NCBI GenBank assembly: GCA_963696315.1 | Contig: CAVOJU010000051.1 | Coordinates: forward strand, 1-64,000 | Length of the DNA: 64,000 nucleotides | Origin: CAWKEY01 sp963696315 | GTDB lineage: Bacteria > Pseudomonadota > Gammaproteobacteria > Methylococcales > Methylomonadaceae | Direction of reading: 5' to 3' | Part shown: positions 55,073-64,000 of the stretch, piece after piece | Layout of the letters: every line of letters begins with the position of its first letter | How positions within the stretch are numbered: position 1 is the stretch's first letter | Translations under genes and position numbers: made by a program | Notes under the pieces: generated by a model | The model's database searches: none | What the model was told of the DNA's origin: nothing | The model's input: the letters and a program-made list of their open reading frames with translations, nothing else

Positions 55073-55131
55073 CCCGCTGCGCAGGCGTTATACCAGTCCC
55101 AAGACGTTATTACTCGAATTCCCTCATTTCC

Positions 55132-55154
55132 ACCTTCGCCCTCTGGCGAAGGGT
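55132..55154. repeat. Hairpin between the ABC-F and membrane-protein genes
   Basis: ACCTTCGCC/GGCGAAGGG stem with a CTCT loop. No downstream T-tract in the direction of the flanking genes, so it is not a clear terminator. It may be an mRNA processing hairpin or a small repeat. Confidence 0.4.
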
Positions 55155-55173
55155 AAAAAGGAGCATATTGGCA

Positions 55174-57058
55174 TTATTTAATCGCTTCCAGTTTTTCCTC
55201 GGCTTCCAGCCAGGCTGCTTCGGCTGCTTCCAGCGCCTTGTCGACCTGAGCTTTGCGCTCCATCAGGGTTTTTAGGCGCTGTTTTTCCGATTCGGCATAA
55301 ATTGCCGGGTCCGCCAGCTGCTTTTCCAACTGCCTTTGCTCATTATGATAGCTTTCGACGGCATTTTCCGCCTTTTTTAAAGCGTCAAACAAGGGTTTAT
55401 GTTTTTGCCGGCGTTCTGCATCCAATTTTCGCTGATCTTTGCGCGATACCGCGGTTGTATTGTCAATTGCCGGAGTTTCATCGCCCTTTTTCTGTTCCGC
55501 CAGCCAGACGCGGTAATCCTCAAGATCGCCTTCGAAGGGCTGTACTTTACCCCCGGCAACCAGTAACAGCTGATCGGTCACCGAGCGTAATAAATGCCGG
55601 TCATGCGATACCACGACCAGCGCGCCTTCATAGTCCTGCAAAGCCACGCTCAAAGCGTGGCGCATTTCCAGATCGAGATGGTTGGTCGGTTCATCGAGCA
55701 GCAAAAGATTGGGATTTTGATACACCAGCAGCGCCAAGACCAAACGGGCTTTTTCGCCGCCTGAAAAAGGCCTGACCGGCTCCAGCACCTTGTCGCCCTG
55801 AAAGTCAAAACCGCCCAGGAAATTGCGTAAATCTTTCTCCGTGGCCTGCTTGTCCAGTTTTTGCAGATGCCATAAGGGGCTTTCATCCAGGCGCAATTGT
55901 TCCAGTTGGTGCTGAGCAAAATAGCCGATTCTTAAAGCATCAGCTTCCTGCCGGATTCCGGACAGGGGCGCCATATCGCCGGCCAGGACTTTGATTAAAC
56001 TGGATTTACCGGCGCCATTCGGGCCCAGCAGGCCAATACGGTCGCCCGGCGAGATGGATAAGCCGGCTTGTTGGATCACGCAGGTTTGGCCATAGCCGAT
56101 GTCGGCCTTAGCCAGTGTTAACAAGGGATTGGGCATCCGTCCAGGCTTGGGGAAGCTGAAATCAAACGGTGAATCGACATGCGCCAGTGCGATCAGCTCC
56201 ATTCTTTCCAAAGCCTTGATCCGGCTCTGAGCTTGCCTGGCTTTGGTGGCCTGGGCTTTAAAGCGATTAACAAAACTTTGAATATGGGCGATTTCTCGTT
56301 GTTGCTTGAGATAGGCGGCCTGTTGTTGCGCCAGCTTTTCAGCACGCATTTTTTCAAATGCCGAATAGTTGCCGGTGTAGATTTCGGCCTTATTTTGTTC
56401 GATGTGAATAATATGGTCGGTGATGGTATCGAGAAAATCGCGGTCGTGTGAGATCAGCAACAAGGTGCCCGGGTATTTACAGAGCCAGTCCTGCAGCCAG
56501 ATGACGGCATCCAGATCCAGATGGTTGGTGGGCTCGTCCAGTAATAACACATCCGACCGGCACATCAGCGCCTGCGCCAGATTAAGCCGCATGCGCCAGC
56601 CGCCGGAAAATGAGCTCACCGGGTTGAGCTCCTGATCCGGCTGTAAACCCCAGACCGTTCATTAAGCGTGAGGCTCTGGCCTGAGCGGTATAGCCGCCGA
56701 TGGTATCCAGTGCGGCATGCAACTCCGCCTGTTTTAAGCCGTCATGCATTTGTTCGGCGCTGAGCAAGTGCTGTTGCAGGCGCCTTAATTCCTGGTCGCC
56801 GTCGATGACATAATCAATGGCTGAGCAGGCGGCCGCCGGTGTTTCCTGGGCTACATGGGCAATTTCCAGTCCCGGGGGCATCGAGAAATCACCTTCATCC
56901 GGATGCAGTTCATTTCTTAACAGTGCAAACAGACTGGATTTGCCGACGCCATTGGCGCCGGTTAGCCCTACTTTGTCGCCTTTATGAATGGTGAACGAGG
57001 CATTGGCAAACAAGATCCGCGCACCCCGGCGCAATGATAAATTCTTGAAATTCAGCAT
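55174..57058 (-). pseudogene. yheS: ABC-F ATPase of the YheS type, one-base frameshift
   Basis: Two ABC domains. The first Walker A is GANGVGKSS, and the frame is lost near 56619 just before the first signature, which continues in the second frame as SSFSGGWRMRLNLAQALM. The second domain has Walker A GPNGAGKSS, signature FSGGEKARLVLALL and LLLDEPTNHLDL twice. A C-terminal coiled coil follows. One surplus base (CACCGGG for CACGGG) explains the break; repaired length is about 628 aa, like YheS. ABC-F proteins act on the ribosome. Confidence 0.88.
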
Positions 57059-57093
57059 GAAAGTACAGCAATAAAATCGGCTAAAATAAACCC

Positions 57094-57273
57094 ATGAAAA
57101 ACAGCTCCCGCAAACCTTTTAATCCAGTATTCAAGCCGCAAGACCGGTATTATGTGAATGCGCAAGGCTGGTGGTTTTATACGGTCGACATGATAGCAGG
57201 GCCCTACAAAACCAAACCTGAGTGCGTGGATGCCTGCCGGCATTACATACAACACAGAGATTTGGCAGGTTAA
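57094..57273 (+). CDS. Small conserved-looking protein (DUF6316-like)
   Basis: 59 aa: starts MKNSSRKPFNP, centre QGWWFYTVDMIAGPYKTKPE, end ACRHYI. The W(W/Y)F.T......GPY.(T/S)K pattern and size resemble DUF6316 proteins; no function is known. Divergent from the ABC-F gene, starting 36 bases from it. Confidence 0.55.
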   Translation: MKNSSRKPFNPVFKPQDRYYVNAQGWWFYTVDMIAGPYKTKPECVDACRHYIQHRDLAG

Positions 57274-57323
57274 AGCCATAACCTAGAGTCACAGGATTGC
57301 CTGTCTCTAAAGCCTTCGCAGGG

Positions 57324-57854
57324 TCAAGACGCAAGCTCAATCATTTTTTCGGCCTGGGCGGCAAATTGTTCGAGATTGCCTTTTTTGACGGTTTCGACAG
57401 GAATCACCAGGGCTGTATTCAAGCTTATATAGATATACACATAGCGCTTGCCGTATTCCACTCGCACCAAATCCTCCCAGGCCATCTTGTGTTTGCCGCT
57501 GGGCGATTTCTCAAACAAATATTTGGGATTGGCCGGGTCGATGGTCAGGGTATAGGTGCCGAACATGTTGACCTTTTCCTTGTCGGTATAGTTGGTCAAT
57601 ATTTGTCTGCGAAAATCCAGCATCATGATTTTTGGCGACAACACCGCCCACAGTACCGCCAGCACCAGAATGTAGCCGGAGGATTTCATATCGCCATAAT
57701 AGATGTAATAAAAAAAACCGATCAGCACCATGATGCCCGGCACGATCAGGCGATTTTTTCTGATGTTGTTCTGGATTTCTTCAGAGCGGGTAAACTGAAT
57801 TTCATTAAAATGGATTAAGTCTTCTTCGCGGAATTCGTATTCGATTTCTAACAT
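57324..57854 (-). CDS. YcxB-like membrane protein
   Basis: 176 aa. N-terminal EIEYEFREEDLIHFNEI, two membrane helices (about residues 36-72), then a YcxB-like C-terminal domain (TYTLTIDPANPKYLFEKSPSGKHKMAWEDLVRVEYGKRYVYIYIS) in which the protein probably ends as a short soluble domain. Function unknown. Confidence 0.65.
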   Translation of the reverse strand: MLEIEYEFREEDLIHFNEIQFTRSEEIQNNIRKNRLIVPGIMVLIGFFYYIYYGDMKSSGYILVLAVLWAVLSPKIMMLDFRRQILTNYTDKEKVNMFGTYTLTIDPANPKYLFEKSPSGKHKMAWEDLVRVEYGKRYVYIYISLNTALVIPVETVKKGNLEQFAAQAEKMIELAS

Positions 57855-57864
57855 GATGATTTGA

Positions 57865-57908
57865 AAGGTTCAAGGTTAAAGGTTCAAGGTGAAAGTCAAG
57901 GTTCAAAG
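57865..57908. repeat. Three tandem-spaced AAGGTTCAAGG copies
   Basis: AAGGTTCAAGG at 57865-57875 and 57879-57889, and AAGGTTCAAAG at 57898-57908, between ndh and the YcxB-like gene. A complementary CCTTGAAC follows near 57934. Same word as the inverted repeat at 14394-14435. Confidence 0.75.
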
Positions 57909-57955
57909 CTACAATTTACTATTAAACCTTCTTCCTTGAACTTGTACCTGTTTAT

Positions 57956-59260
57956 TTAATGCATTTTGATTCTTGCGTGCGTACTGCGGCGGAACAAGTT
58001 GGAAAGCGTCAGCATCGCCGTTCTAAAATAGCCGTGTATCGCCACCTGATGCATTTTGTATAAAGACAGATAGACCACGCGGGCGATAAATCCGCCGACA
58101 CTGACCGAACCCATCAGATTGCCCATCAGATTGCCTACCGTCGTGTATTTACCCAGCGACACCAGGGAGCCGTAATCATGGTAGACATATTTCACCAAAG
58201 GGCCGCCTTTCAAGCGGTTGACAATGGATTTGCATACCGTTGACGCCTGCTGGTGCGCCGCTTGCGCTCTGGGCGGCACATTGCCGGAATGGCCGCTCCA
58301 GGCGCAGGCCGCGCAATCACCGATGGCAAAAATAGCGTCATCACTGGTTTTTAAGGTTTCATCCACCACCAGCTGATTGATCTGATTGGTTTCCAGGCCA
58401 TCCAGATCCTTGACCCAATCTGGCGCTTTAATGCCGGCGGCCCAGACTTTAAGGTCCGCTTCAATCATTTCGCCATCATGCGTGCTAATGCCGCGTTCAG
58501 TGACTTCAACGACACGGCGGCCCAGCTTGAGATCGATTCCCAGTTTGACCAGTTGCTGTTGCGTAGCGGTCGCCAGTTTGATGGGCAAGGCCGGTAGTAA
58601 TTGGGTGGCGGCTTCAATAATAGTGATTTTGACGTTGCTGGATTCATTCAGGCCATAAACGGCCAGCAGATCGGTAACCAGGTGCAATTCCGCCGACAAT
58701 TCCACGCCGGTTGCCCCTGCGCCCACGATCGCAATCGATAAGGGTTTGTTATGGGTGCGGTTTTCTCCGGCATGATTTTTAATATACGATTCAACCAGCT
58801 GTTTCTGAAATCTGAATGCCTGCGCGGTGGTATCCAGAAACATACAATGCTCTTTGACGCCCTTAATGTTAAAGGTGTTGCTGATACTGCCGACGGCCAT
58901 CACCAGGGTGTCGTAATGGAAGCTGCGCCGCGGAATGAGTTCTTCACCGCTGTCGCTCAGGGTAGGGCTGACATAAATTTCCTTTTTTTGCCGGTTCAAG
59001 CCTTCCATTTTGCCCAGTCTGAAGCGGAAATGATTGCGATGCGCCTGGGCAAGATATTCAATTTCTTCGGCTTCGTTGAGCGTGCCGGCCGCAACTTCGT
59101 GCAGCAAGGGTTTCCAGATATGCGTCGATGATGCATCCAGCAGCATCACCTCGGCCAGGCCGGTTTTGCCTAATTTTTTGCCTAAACGGGTCGCCAGCTC
59201 AAGGCCGCCGGCGCCACCGCCAACAATCACTATCTTATGTTTTTCTTTTTGTTCAGTCAT
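57956..59260 (-). CDS. ndh: Type II NADH dehydrogenase
   Basis: 434 aa. FAD-binding GGGAGGLELATRLG at the N-terminus, NAD-binding GAGATGVELSAEL in the middle, and the conserved AIGDCAAC with a later PPRAQAAHQQA. It oxidises NADH to ubiquinone without proton pumping. A C-terminal membrane-binding segment follows. Confidence 0.93.
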   Translation of the reverse strand: MTEQKEKHKIVIVGGGAGGLELATRLGKKLGKTGLAEVMLLDASSTHIWKPLLHEVAAGTLNEAEEIEYLAQAHRNHFRFRLGKMEGLNRQKKEIYVSPTLSDSGEELIPRRSFHYDTLVMAVGSISNTFNIKGVKEHCMFLDTTAQAFRFQKQLVESYIKNHAGENRTHNKPLSIAIVGAGATGVELSAELHLVTDLLAVYGLNESSNVKITIIEAATQLLPALPIKLATATQQQLVKLGIDLKLGRRVVEVTERGISTHDGEMIEADLKVWAAGIKAPDWVKDLDGLETNQINQLVVDETLKTSDDAIFAIGDCAACAWSGHSGNVPPRAQAAHQQASTVCKSIVNRLKGGPLVKYVYHDYGSLVSLGKYTTVGNLMGNLMGSVSVGGFIARVVYLSLYKMHQVAIHGYFRTAMLTLSNLFRRSTHARIKMH

Positions 59261-59276
59261 TGTTATCTCTTAAAAA

Positions 59277-60167
59277 TCATTTCACTGCGCTGGGCAGGTT
59301 TAAAATCAGACCGTCCGTTTTGCCGCCCATGAAGGTTTGCGGGTAGGCGCCGTTCCATTTTCCCACGGCATTATAGCGAATCAACTCATCCGTGACTGAT
59401 TTTGCTAACAATTGATTGGCTACCGCCTGGGCTTCGGCTTCCTTGCTGATACGGTAAGCTTCGGCATCGGCCTGCGTGCGTTTGGCTTTGGCATCGGCAA
59501 CGGCCGCCATTTCCCTGGCTTCCGCCTGTTTAACCTGCTGCTGAGCCTGTTGCTCGACAATTTTTAACTGGGCTTTTTCGCGTTCCAGTTGCTCCTGACG
59601 TTCTTTTGTCTGAATAACGGCATCGGTGACGACCTGCGGCAGGGTGATGTCCCGGAACAGCACGGCGATGACGATGACGCCCTTCGGCTCCAGATAGTCT
59701 TTCAGGCCATCTTCCATATATATCTGCAAAGCTTGCTGTACGTTGTCCTGATAAAAATCCTGTGACTGGGCCACGGTTTTACCTGCTTCTCTTAGCAGGG
59801 ATCGGACTTTGGGGGTGATATGCTTATTGACCACATCGTCCAGACTGCCGCTTTCCTGGAGAATCAACGGCGTTTTTGCGGCATCCAGTTTGAAGGTCAC
59901 GGAAATATCCATCGATGTCTTTAATTTGTCCTGAGAGGGCACCTGCACCTTGTCCCAGGTGAATGTCAACTGCCTAATATCAAAGCTGACAAAATTCAAC
60001 AGCGGATTGACGATGTGAAAGCCTTCGGCATAAGGCTCGGGCCGAACCTTGCCGAACAGCGTGGCAACTTTGTTATGGCCCGCTTCCACGGTGATGTAGG
60101 CATTGAGCATCACTATCAATGTCATCAGGCCGATGACTACTGATCCCGCATGTTTTAGTTTATCCAT
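59277..60167 (-). CDS. Prohibitin/SPFH-family protein
   Basis: 296 aa. N-terminal membrane helix (VVIGLMTLIVMLNAYITV), SPFH/band-7 domain (GHNKVATLFGKVRPEPYAEGFHIVNP), and a C-terminal coiled coil rich in QQQVKQAEAREMAAVADAKA. A membrane scaffold of the HflC/prohibitin group. It lies 16 bases upstream of ndh. Confidence 0.9.
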   Translation of the reverse strand: MDKLKHAGSVVIGLMTLIVMLNAYITVEAGHNKVATLFGKVRPEPYAEGFHIVNPLLNFVSFDIRQLTFTWDKVQVPSQDKLKTSMDISVTFKLDAAKTPLILQESGSLDDVVNKHITPKVRSLLREAGKTVAQSQDFYQDNVQQALQIYMEDGLKDYLEPKGVIVIAVLFRDITLPQVVTDAVIQTKERQEQLEREKAQLKIVEQQAQQQVKQAEAREMAAVADAKAKRTQADAEAYRISKEAEAQAVANQLLAKSVTDELIRYNAVGKWNGAYPQTFMGGKTDGLILNLPSAVK

Positions 60168-60251
60168 TGCTGCCCTCGTTTTTAGTTAAGCAAATGCGCA
60201 CAAACTGTAATAAGATAAAGTCAGTTTTTATTTTAAGATAGAGTCCTCGCC

Positions 60252-60590
60252 ATGCGCTGTTTTTTGCTACTTAGCTTACTTGCCTTACCGGTATTCGCTG
60301 CCGATGAGCGGCCGCCCAAGCTTGAAGCCGTTCCTGAAGCGCCGGAGCCGCCTTTGCCGGTGCAAAGCGGCGAAAATCTAGAGCCTGATATTACCATCAT
60401 TCGTAAAGGCAAACAGACCATACAAGAATATCGCAGAGGCGGCAAACTCTATATGGTTAAAATCATTCCGGCTATCGGTCCCGCCTATTATCTGATTGAT
60501 ACCAACGGCGACGGCAAAATGGATGTTCAGCGCGATGATGCGAACAAGGAAGGCAGGGTCAATATGTGGAAAATACTGGAATGGCAATAA
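60252..60590 (+). CDS. DUF2782-family periplasmic protein
   Basis: 112 aa. Signal peptide cleaved near VFA-AD, then a Pro-rich stretch and the DUF2782 core EPDITIIRKGKQTIQEYRRGGKLYMVKIIP with DTNGDGKMD. Function unknown; found in many gammaproteobacteria. Confidence 0.88.
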   Translation: MRCFLLLSLLALPVFAADERPPKLEAVPEAPEPPLPVQSGENLEPDITIIRKGKQTIQEYRRGGKLYMVKIIPAIGPAYYLIDTNGDGKMDVQRDDANKEGRVNMWKILEWQ

Positions 60591-60698
60591 TCCAAACTGT
60601 CTGCTTACCCTCTCTAACCCGCACGATTTTTCAGCACTTACCGCCTCGGCCCAGTGGGTTCTTTTGAAGGCCTTTACAGAACCGGCAACAACCCGCAG

Positions 60699-61581
60699 CT
60701 ATTTTAACTCGGCCAGCAGTTGGGCAATCTTGGTTTCGGCTTGACGCAAATAGCCGCCGCCGAACAAATTCAGATGATTCAGAATATGATACAGATTGTA
60801 AAGCGTCTTTCTGACCCGGTAACCCGAATCTAAGGGCCAAACATCCTCCGTAGGCGGCATAAAAATCCGCACTAAAACCGCCAAACAGTTCGGTCATCGC
60901 CAGATCGGTTTCACGGTCGCCATAATAGCAGGCCGGATCAAAGATAACCGGGCGGCCTTGGCTATCTACCGCGGCATTGCCCGCCCACAAATCGCCATGC
61001 AGCAAAGAAGGCTTGGGCGTGTAAGTATCAAACAACCGTTCCAGTACGCTGCACAGCTGCTCTCCAGTGGTCTGCAAGCGGCCGCCATGGCCTTGCTCGG
61101 CCGCCAGCTTTAATTGAAAGCCCAGGCGCTGTTCACGCCAGAATCCCGGCCAATCAGCATAGTGGCCGTTGAGTTGTGGGGTACTGCCGATGGTGTTGTC
61201 CAGGTGCCAGCCAAAATAGGGCTGCTTTTGCCGATGCAGTAGCGCCAGTTGCTGCCCAAGGGCACATTCCGAGGCTTTTCTTGCAGAGCCAAAATCAATA
61301 TATTCCAGCACCAGAAAGGCATGTTCAGCGGTTTTTCCTGCGACAATAACGCCGGGAACCCGGACGGTGTTCGACTTTGCCAATTCAAGCAGCCCGCAAG
61401 CCTCCGCCTTAAACATGGCTAGCAAGCCGGGCCGGTTAAGCTTGACGAAATAAGTGTCTTGTTCGCCTGATAAACGAAAGGCGGCATTGATGTCGCCACC
61501 GGCAATGCCCTGGGCTTTTACAAGCTTAAAGGGGCGGCCGGTGGTTGTTTCAATTTGCTCAATAATGCCTTGCCAGTTCAT
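60699..61581 (-). pseudogene. Fructosamine-3-kinase-like protein, one-base frameshift
   Basis: Aminoglycoside-phosphotransferase fold: FVKLNRP, LEYIDFG, catalytic loop LLHGDLWAGN, and IFDPACYYGDRETDLAMTELFGG. The frame breaks near 60847 at a CCTCC run, and the true end reads DVWPLDSGYRVRKTLYNLYHILNHLNLFGG and on to 60699. Removing one base gives about 293 aa, standard for YniA-type fructosamine kinases. The ORF in the first frame runs on to 60631 with unrelated residues. Confidence 0.87.
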
Positions 61582-61656
61582 TTTTATGGATGTTTACATT
61601 CAACTCATCTGTGTCCGTGTAAACAGACTTAAGCCGGCAAAACTTTTTATAACCGG

Positions 61657-63843
61657 CTATTTGCCGTTGTTTACTTTAAGAATGATCCCAGCCAGCGGCG
61701 GTAAGGTCAGACTGACGGAGTACGGTTGATTCATCCAGGGTATCGGTTCAGACACCACCGACCCATTGGCGATTTGAGTGCCATCGTAACAACCCGCATC
61801 CGAGTTAAAGATTTCTTTATAGGATCCTGCAGCCGGCACGCCTATCCGGTAATTGTCTCTGACAACCGGGGTGAAATTAAGCACAATGATCAAGTCCTGA
61901 TGATCATCTTTACGCCGGTAACTGATGACGGATTGTTCGGCATCATGACAGTCAATCCATTCAAAGCCATGATGATCAAAGTCGTGTGTAAACAAGGCAG
62001 GCTGGGCCCGGTATAGCAGGTTTAAATCTTTCACCAGGGTTTGGAGGCCCTGATGATGGGGGTAGTCCAGTACATACCAGTCCAGGGACTGGTTAAAATT
62101 CCACTGTGTGCCCTGACCGAACTCGCAGCCCATGAACAACAGTTTTTTGCCTGGATAGGTGAACATCATCGTATACAGCAAGCGCAGATTGGCAAACCGC
62201 TGCCATTCATCTCCCGGCATTTTGTCGACTAACGAGCCCTTGCCATGCACCACTTCATCGTGCGAAAAGGGCAGGGCGAAATTTTCCGTAAACGCGTACA
62301 GCATGCCGAACGTCAGTTGATCATGATGATAGCGTCTGTGAACCGGATCCTCTTTCATGTATTCGAGAATGTCATTCATCCAGCCCATATTCCATTTCAT
62401 CGAAAAGCCCAGGCCGCCTACCCAGGTGGGTCTTGTCACGCCGGGCCAAGCGGTTGATTCTTCCGCCATCATGACGGTCCCCGGATGCTGCTGATGGGTC
62501 ACCGTATTCAATTCTCTGAAAAAATCGATAGCCTCAATATTTTCATTGCCGCCGTATTGATTCGGAATCCATTCACCTTCTTCTCGCGAGTAATCCAGGT
62601 AGAGCATCGAAGCCACCGCATCCACTCTTAAGCCGTCCAGATGAAATTCTTCGAGCCAGAAAATGGCGCTGGACAGTAAGAAGTTTTTTACCTCGTTGCG
62701 CCCGTAATTGTAGATTAAGGTGCCCCAATCGCGGTGCTCGCCTTTGCGGGGGTCTTCATGTTCGTATAGCGGCGTGCCGTCAAAACGGGCCAGGGCAAAT
62801 TCATCCTTGGGGAAATGCGCGGGTACCCAGTCCAGAATTACGCCGATATTGCTCTGGTGGCAGGCATCAATGAAATAACGAAAATCATCCGGGGTGCCGA
62901 AGCGGCTGGTCGGGGCAAAGTAGCCGGTAGTTTGATAGCCCCAGGACGCATCGAGCGGATGTTCGGTAATAGGCATCAATTCAATATGCGTAAAGCCCAG
63001 CGTCTTAACATAGTTAACCAGTTCGTCAGCCTGTTTGCGATAGCCTAGGAAATTACCCTCATGGTCGCGCTTCCATGAACCCAAATGAACCTCGTAAATC
63101 GACATGGGTTCATGCAGCCAGTCATGACTGCTTAGGTTTTCCATCCACGCCTGATCTTGCCATTGATAGGTGTCATCGCGCACGACGATAGAGGACGTGT
63201 TGGGCCGTAGTTCGAATTGCCGTCCATACGGATCTGTTTTGGTGAGCACCTGGTGGCTTTGGCGGTTCAATATTTCAAATTTATACAAGCAACCGGCGTC
63301 CAGACCCGGAATAAAGAGCTCCCAAATACCACTGCCGCCCAGGCTGCGCATGGGATGACAACGGCCGTCCCAGCGATTAAAGTCACCGATGACGCTAACC
63401 CGGCCGGCATTGGGCGCCCATACCGTAAACAAAACCCCTGTTATCTTATCGACCGTGTGCAGGTGTGCGCCCATTTTCCGGTAGATATGCCAGTGCTTAC
63501 CCTCAGCAAACAATTGCCGGTCAAATTCCGGTAATTGAACGCCGAAATCATAAGGGTCGAAATCGCTGTGTTTGCCGCCATCCTTGTCTACCCAGTCAAG
63601 TTGATAATGTTCGGGTAATTCGTTCGGTTGGGCAAGGTATTCGAAAAAGTCGGTGCCGGGTAGGCGAGGGATTACCGGACCACCGTTGGCAAAGGTTACG
63701 GTTTCCGCGTAAGGTAAATAGAGCTTGATTTTAAAAAGTTTGCCATGCGGATGACGACCCAAAACGGAAAAAGGATCATGATGCTTCGCTTCTATGATTT
63801 TAATCGAATCCGTATCAAGCCTGTTGTTAGCTGGGGTTTCCAT
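61657..63843 (-). CDS. glgB: 1,4-alpha-glucan branching enzyme
   Basis: 728 aa. N-terminal CBM48-like domains, then GH13: LDGLRVDAVASMLY (nucleophile Asp), MMAEESTAWPGVT (acid Glu) and FSHDEVVHGKGSL. It adds alpha-1,6 branches to glycogen. No other glg genes lie in the window on this side. Confidence 0.97.
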   Translation of the reverse strand: METPANNRLDTDSIKIIEAKHHDPFSVLGRHPHGKLFKIKLYLPYAETVTFANGGPVIPRLPGTDFFEYLAQPNELPEHYQLDWVDKDGGKHSDFDPYDFGVQLPEFDRQLFAEGKHWHIYRKMGAHLHTVDKITGVLFTVWAPNAGRVSVIGDFNRWDGRCHPMRSLGGSGIWELFIPGLDAGCLYKFEILNRQSHQVLTKTDPYGRQFELRPNTSSIVVRDDTYQWQDQAWMENLSSHDWLHEPMSIYEVHLGSWKRDHEGNFLGYRKQADELVNYVKTLGFTHIELMPITEHPLDASWGYQTTGYFAPTSRFGTPDDFRYFIDACHQSNIGVILDWVPAHFPKDEFALARFDGTPLYEHEDPRKGEHRDWGTLIYNYGRNEVKNFLLSSAIFWLEEFHLDGLRVDAVASMLYLDYSREEGEWIPNQYGGNENIEAIDFFRELNTVTHQQHPGTVMMAEESTAWPGVTRPTWVGGLGFSMKWNMGWMNDILEYMKEDPVHRRYHHDQLTFGMLYAFTENFALPFSHDEVVHGKGSLVDKMPGDEWQRFANLRLLYTMMFTYPGKKLLFMGCEFGQGTQWNFNQSLDWYVLDYPHHQGLQTLVKDLNLLYRAQPALFTHDFDHHGFEWIDCHDAEQSVISYRRKDDHQDLIIVLNFTPVVRDNYRIGVPAAGSYKEIFNSDAGCYDGTQIANGSVVSEPIPWMNQPYSVSLTLPPLAGIILKVNNGK

Positions 63844-64000
63844 TTTGAATAGCCTCTATGTCTTTGAATAACGAGCGCCAATGTTACCAAATTACGCATC
63901 GGTTGTTAGATTATTCTGCACTTGTACAGGCCGATGGCCACCGGGTTGACAAGCTGAAGCACTGTAGGTCCGTCTTATGTCAAGGGAGATTTGCCGCCGA
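63844..64000. other. Upstream region of glgB, window edge
   Basis: About 160 bases with the glgB promoter expected; no gene or structure recognised. Confidence 0.3.

Overview
The window looks like chromosome from a gammaproteobacterial methylotroph, most likely a Methylococcales methanotroph. This is inferred from a full pqqABCDE set (PQQ for methanol dehydrogenase), a petABC-sspAB block, the rpoN-hpf-rapZ and kdsD-kdsC-lptCAB gene orders, and a membrane pyrophosphatase. No methane or methanol oxidation gene lies inside the window, so the assignment is indirect. No rRNA, tRNA, CRISPR array or intact insertion sequence was seen.

Layout. 0-8.3 kb: lipoprotein with a lytic-transglycosylase-like fold, double PilZ protein, alpha/beta hydrolase, TrpD2/YbiB-like protein, heme O synthase, paired M16 peptidases, rsmD, coaD and a YfhL-type ferredoxin. 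8.6-9.1 kb: decayed BrnT/BrnA toxin-antitoxin remnant. 9.1-13 kb: cytochrome bc1 genes petABC followed by sspA-sspB. 13.2-20.1 kb (all minus): mlaF-mlaE-mlaD-mlaB-murA-hisG-hisD-hisC, without mlaC. 20.6-28.1 kb (plus): kdsD-kdsC-lptC-lptA-lptB-rpoN-hpf-rapZ-mgtE, joining LPS synthesis and export to sigma-54 and an Mg2+ channel. 28.2-30.4 kb: minC-minD-minE and a small winged-helix protein. 30.7-34 kb: PfkB sugar kinase, a broken SDR gene and a TIR-domain membrane protein. 34.2-39.8 kb: TPP riboswitch with thiC, then ilvB-ilvH-ilvC. 40.2-42.6 kb: membrane pyrophosphatase with a relic of a second copy behind it. 42.9-44.3 kb: coiled-coil membrane protein with a repeated C-terminal motif. 44.7-49.9 kb: pqqABC and pqqDE, split by an AT-rich relic of a DUF262 + HEPN module. 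50.2-64 kb: moeB-like gene, CIRCE-controlled groES-groEL, TM2 protein, UspA, YheS-type ABC-F, type II NADH dehydrogenase, prohibitin, DUF2782, fructosamine-kinase-like gene and glgB.

Two kinds of broken gene must be kept apart. Several conserved genes (petC, ilvC, mgtE, the ABC-F gene, the fructosamine kinase, the SDR) carry only one or two 1-2 base indels and are otherwise well preserved. These may be sequencing or assembly errors. The BrnT/BrnA and DUF262/HEPN genes instead carry an indel roughly every 100-200 bases, which fits genuine decay of horizontally acquired toxin or defence modules.

The most interesting features are the DUF262-HEPN module splitting the pqq operon, the TIR-membrane protein, and the pyrophosphatase with a second-copy relic.
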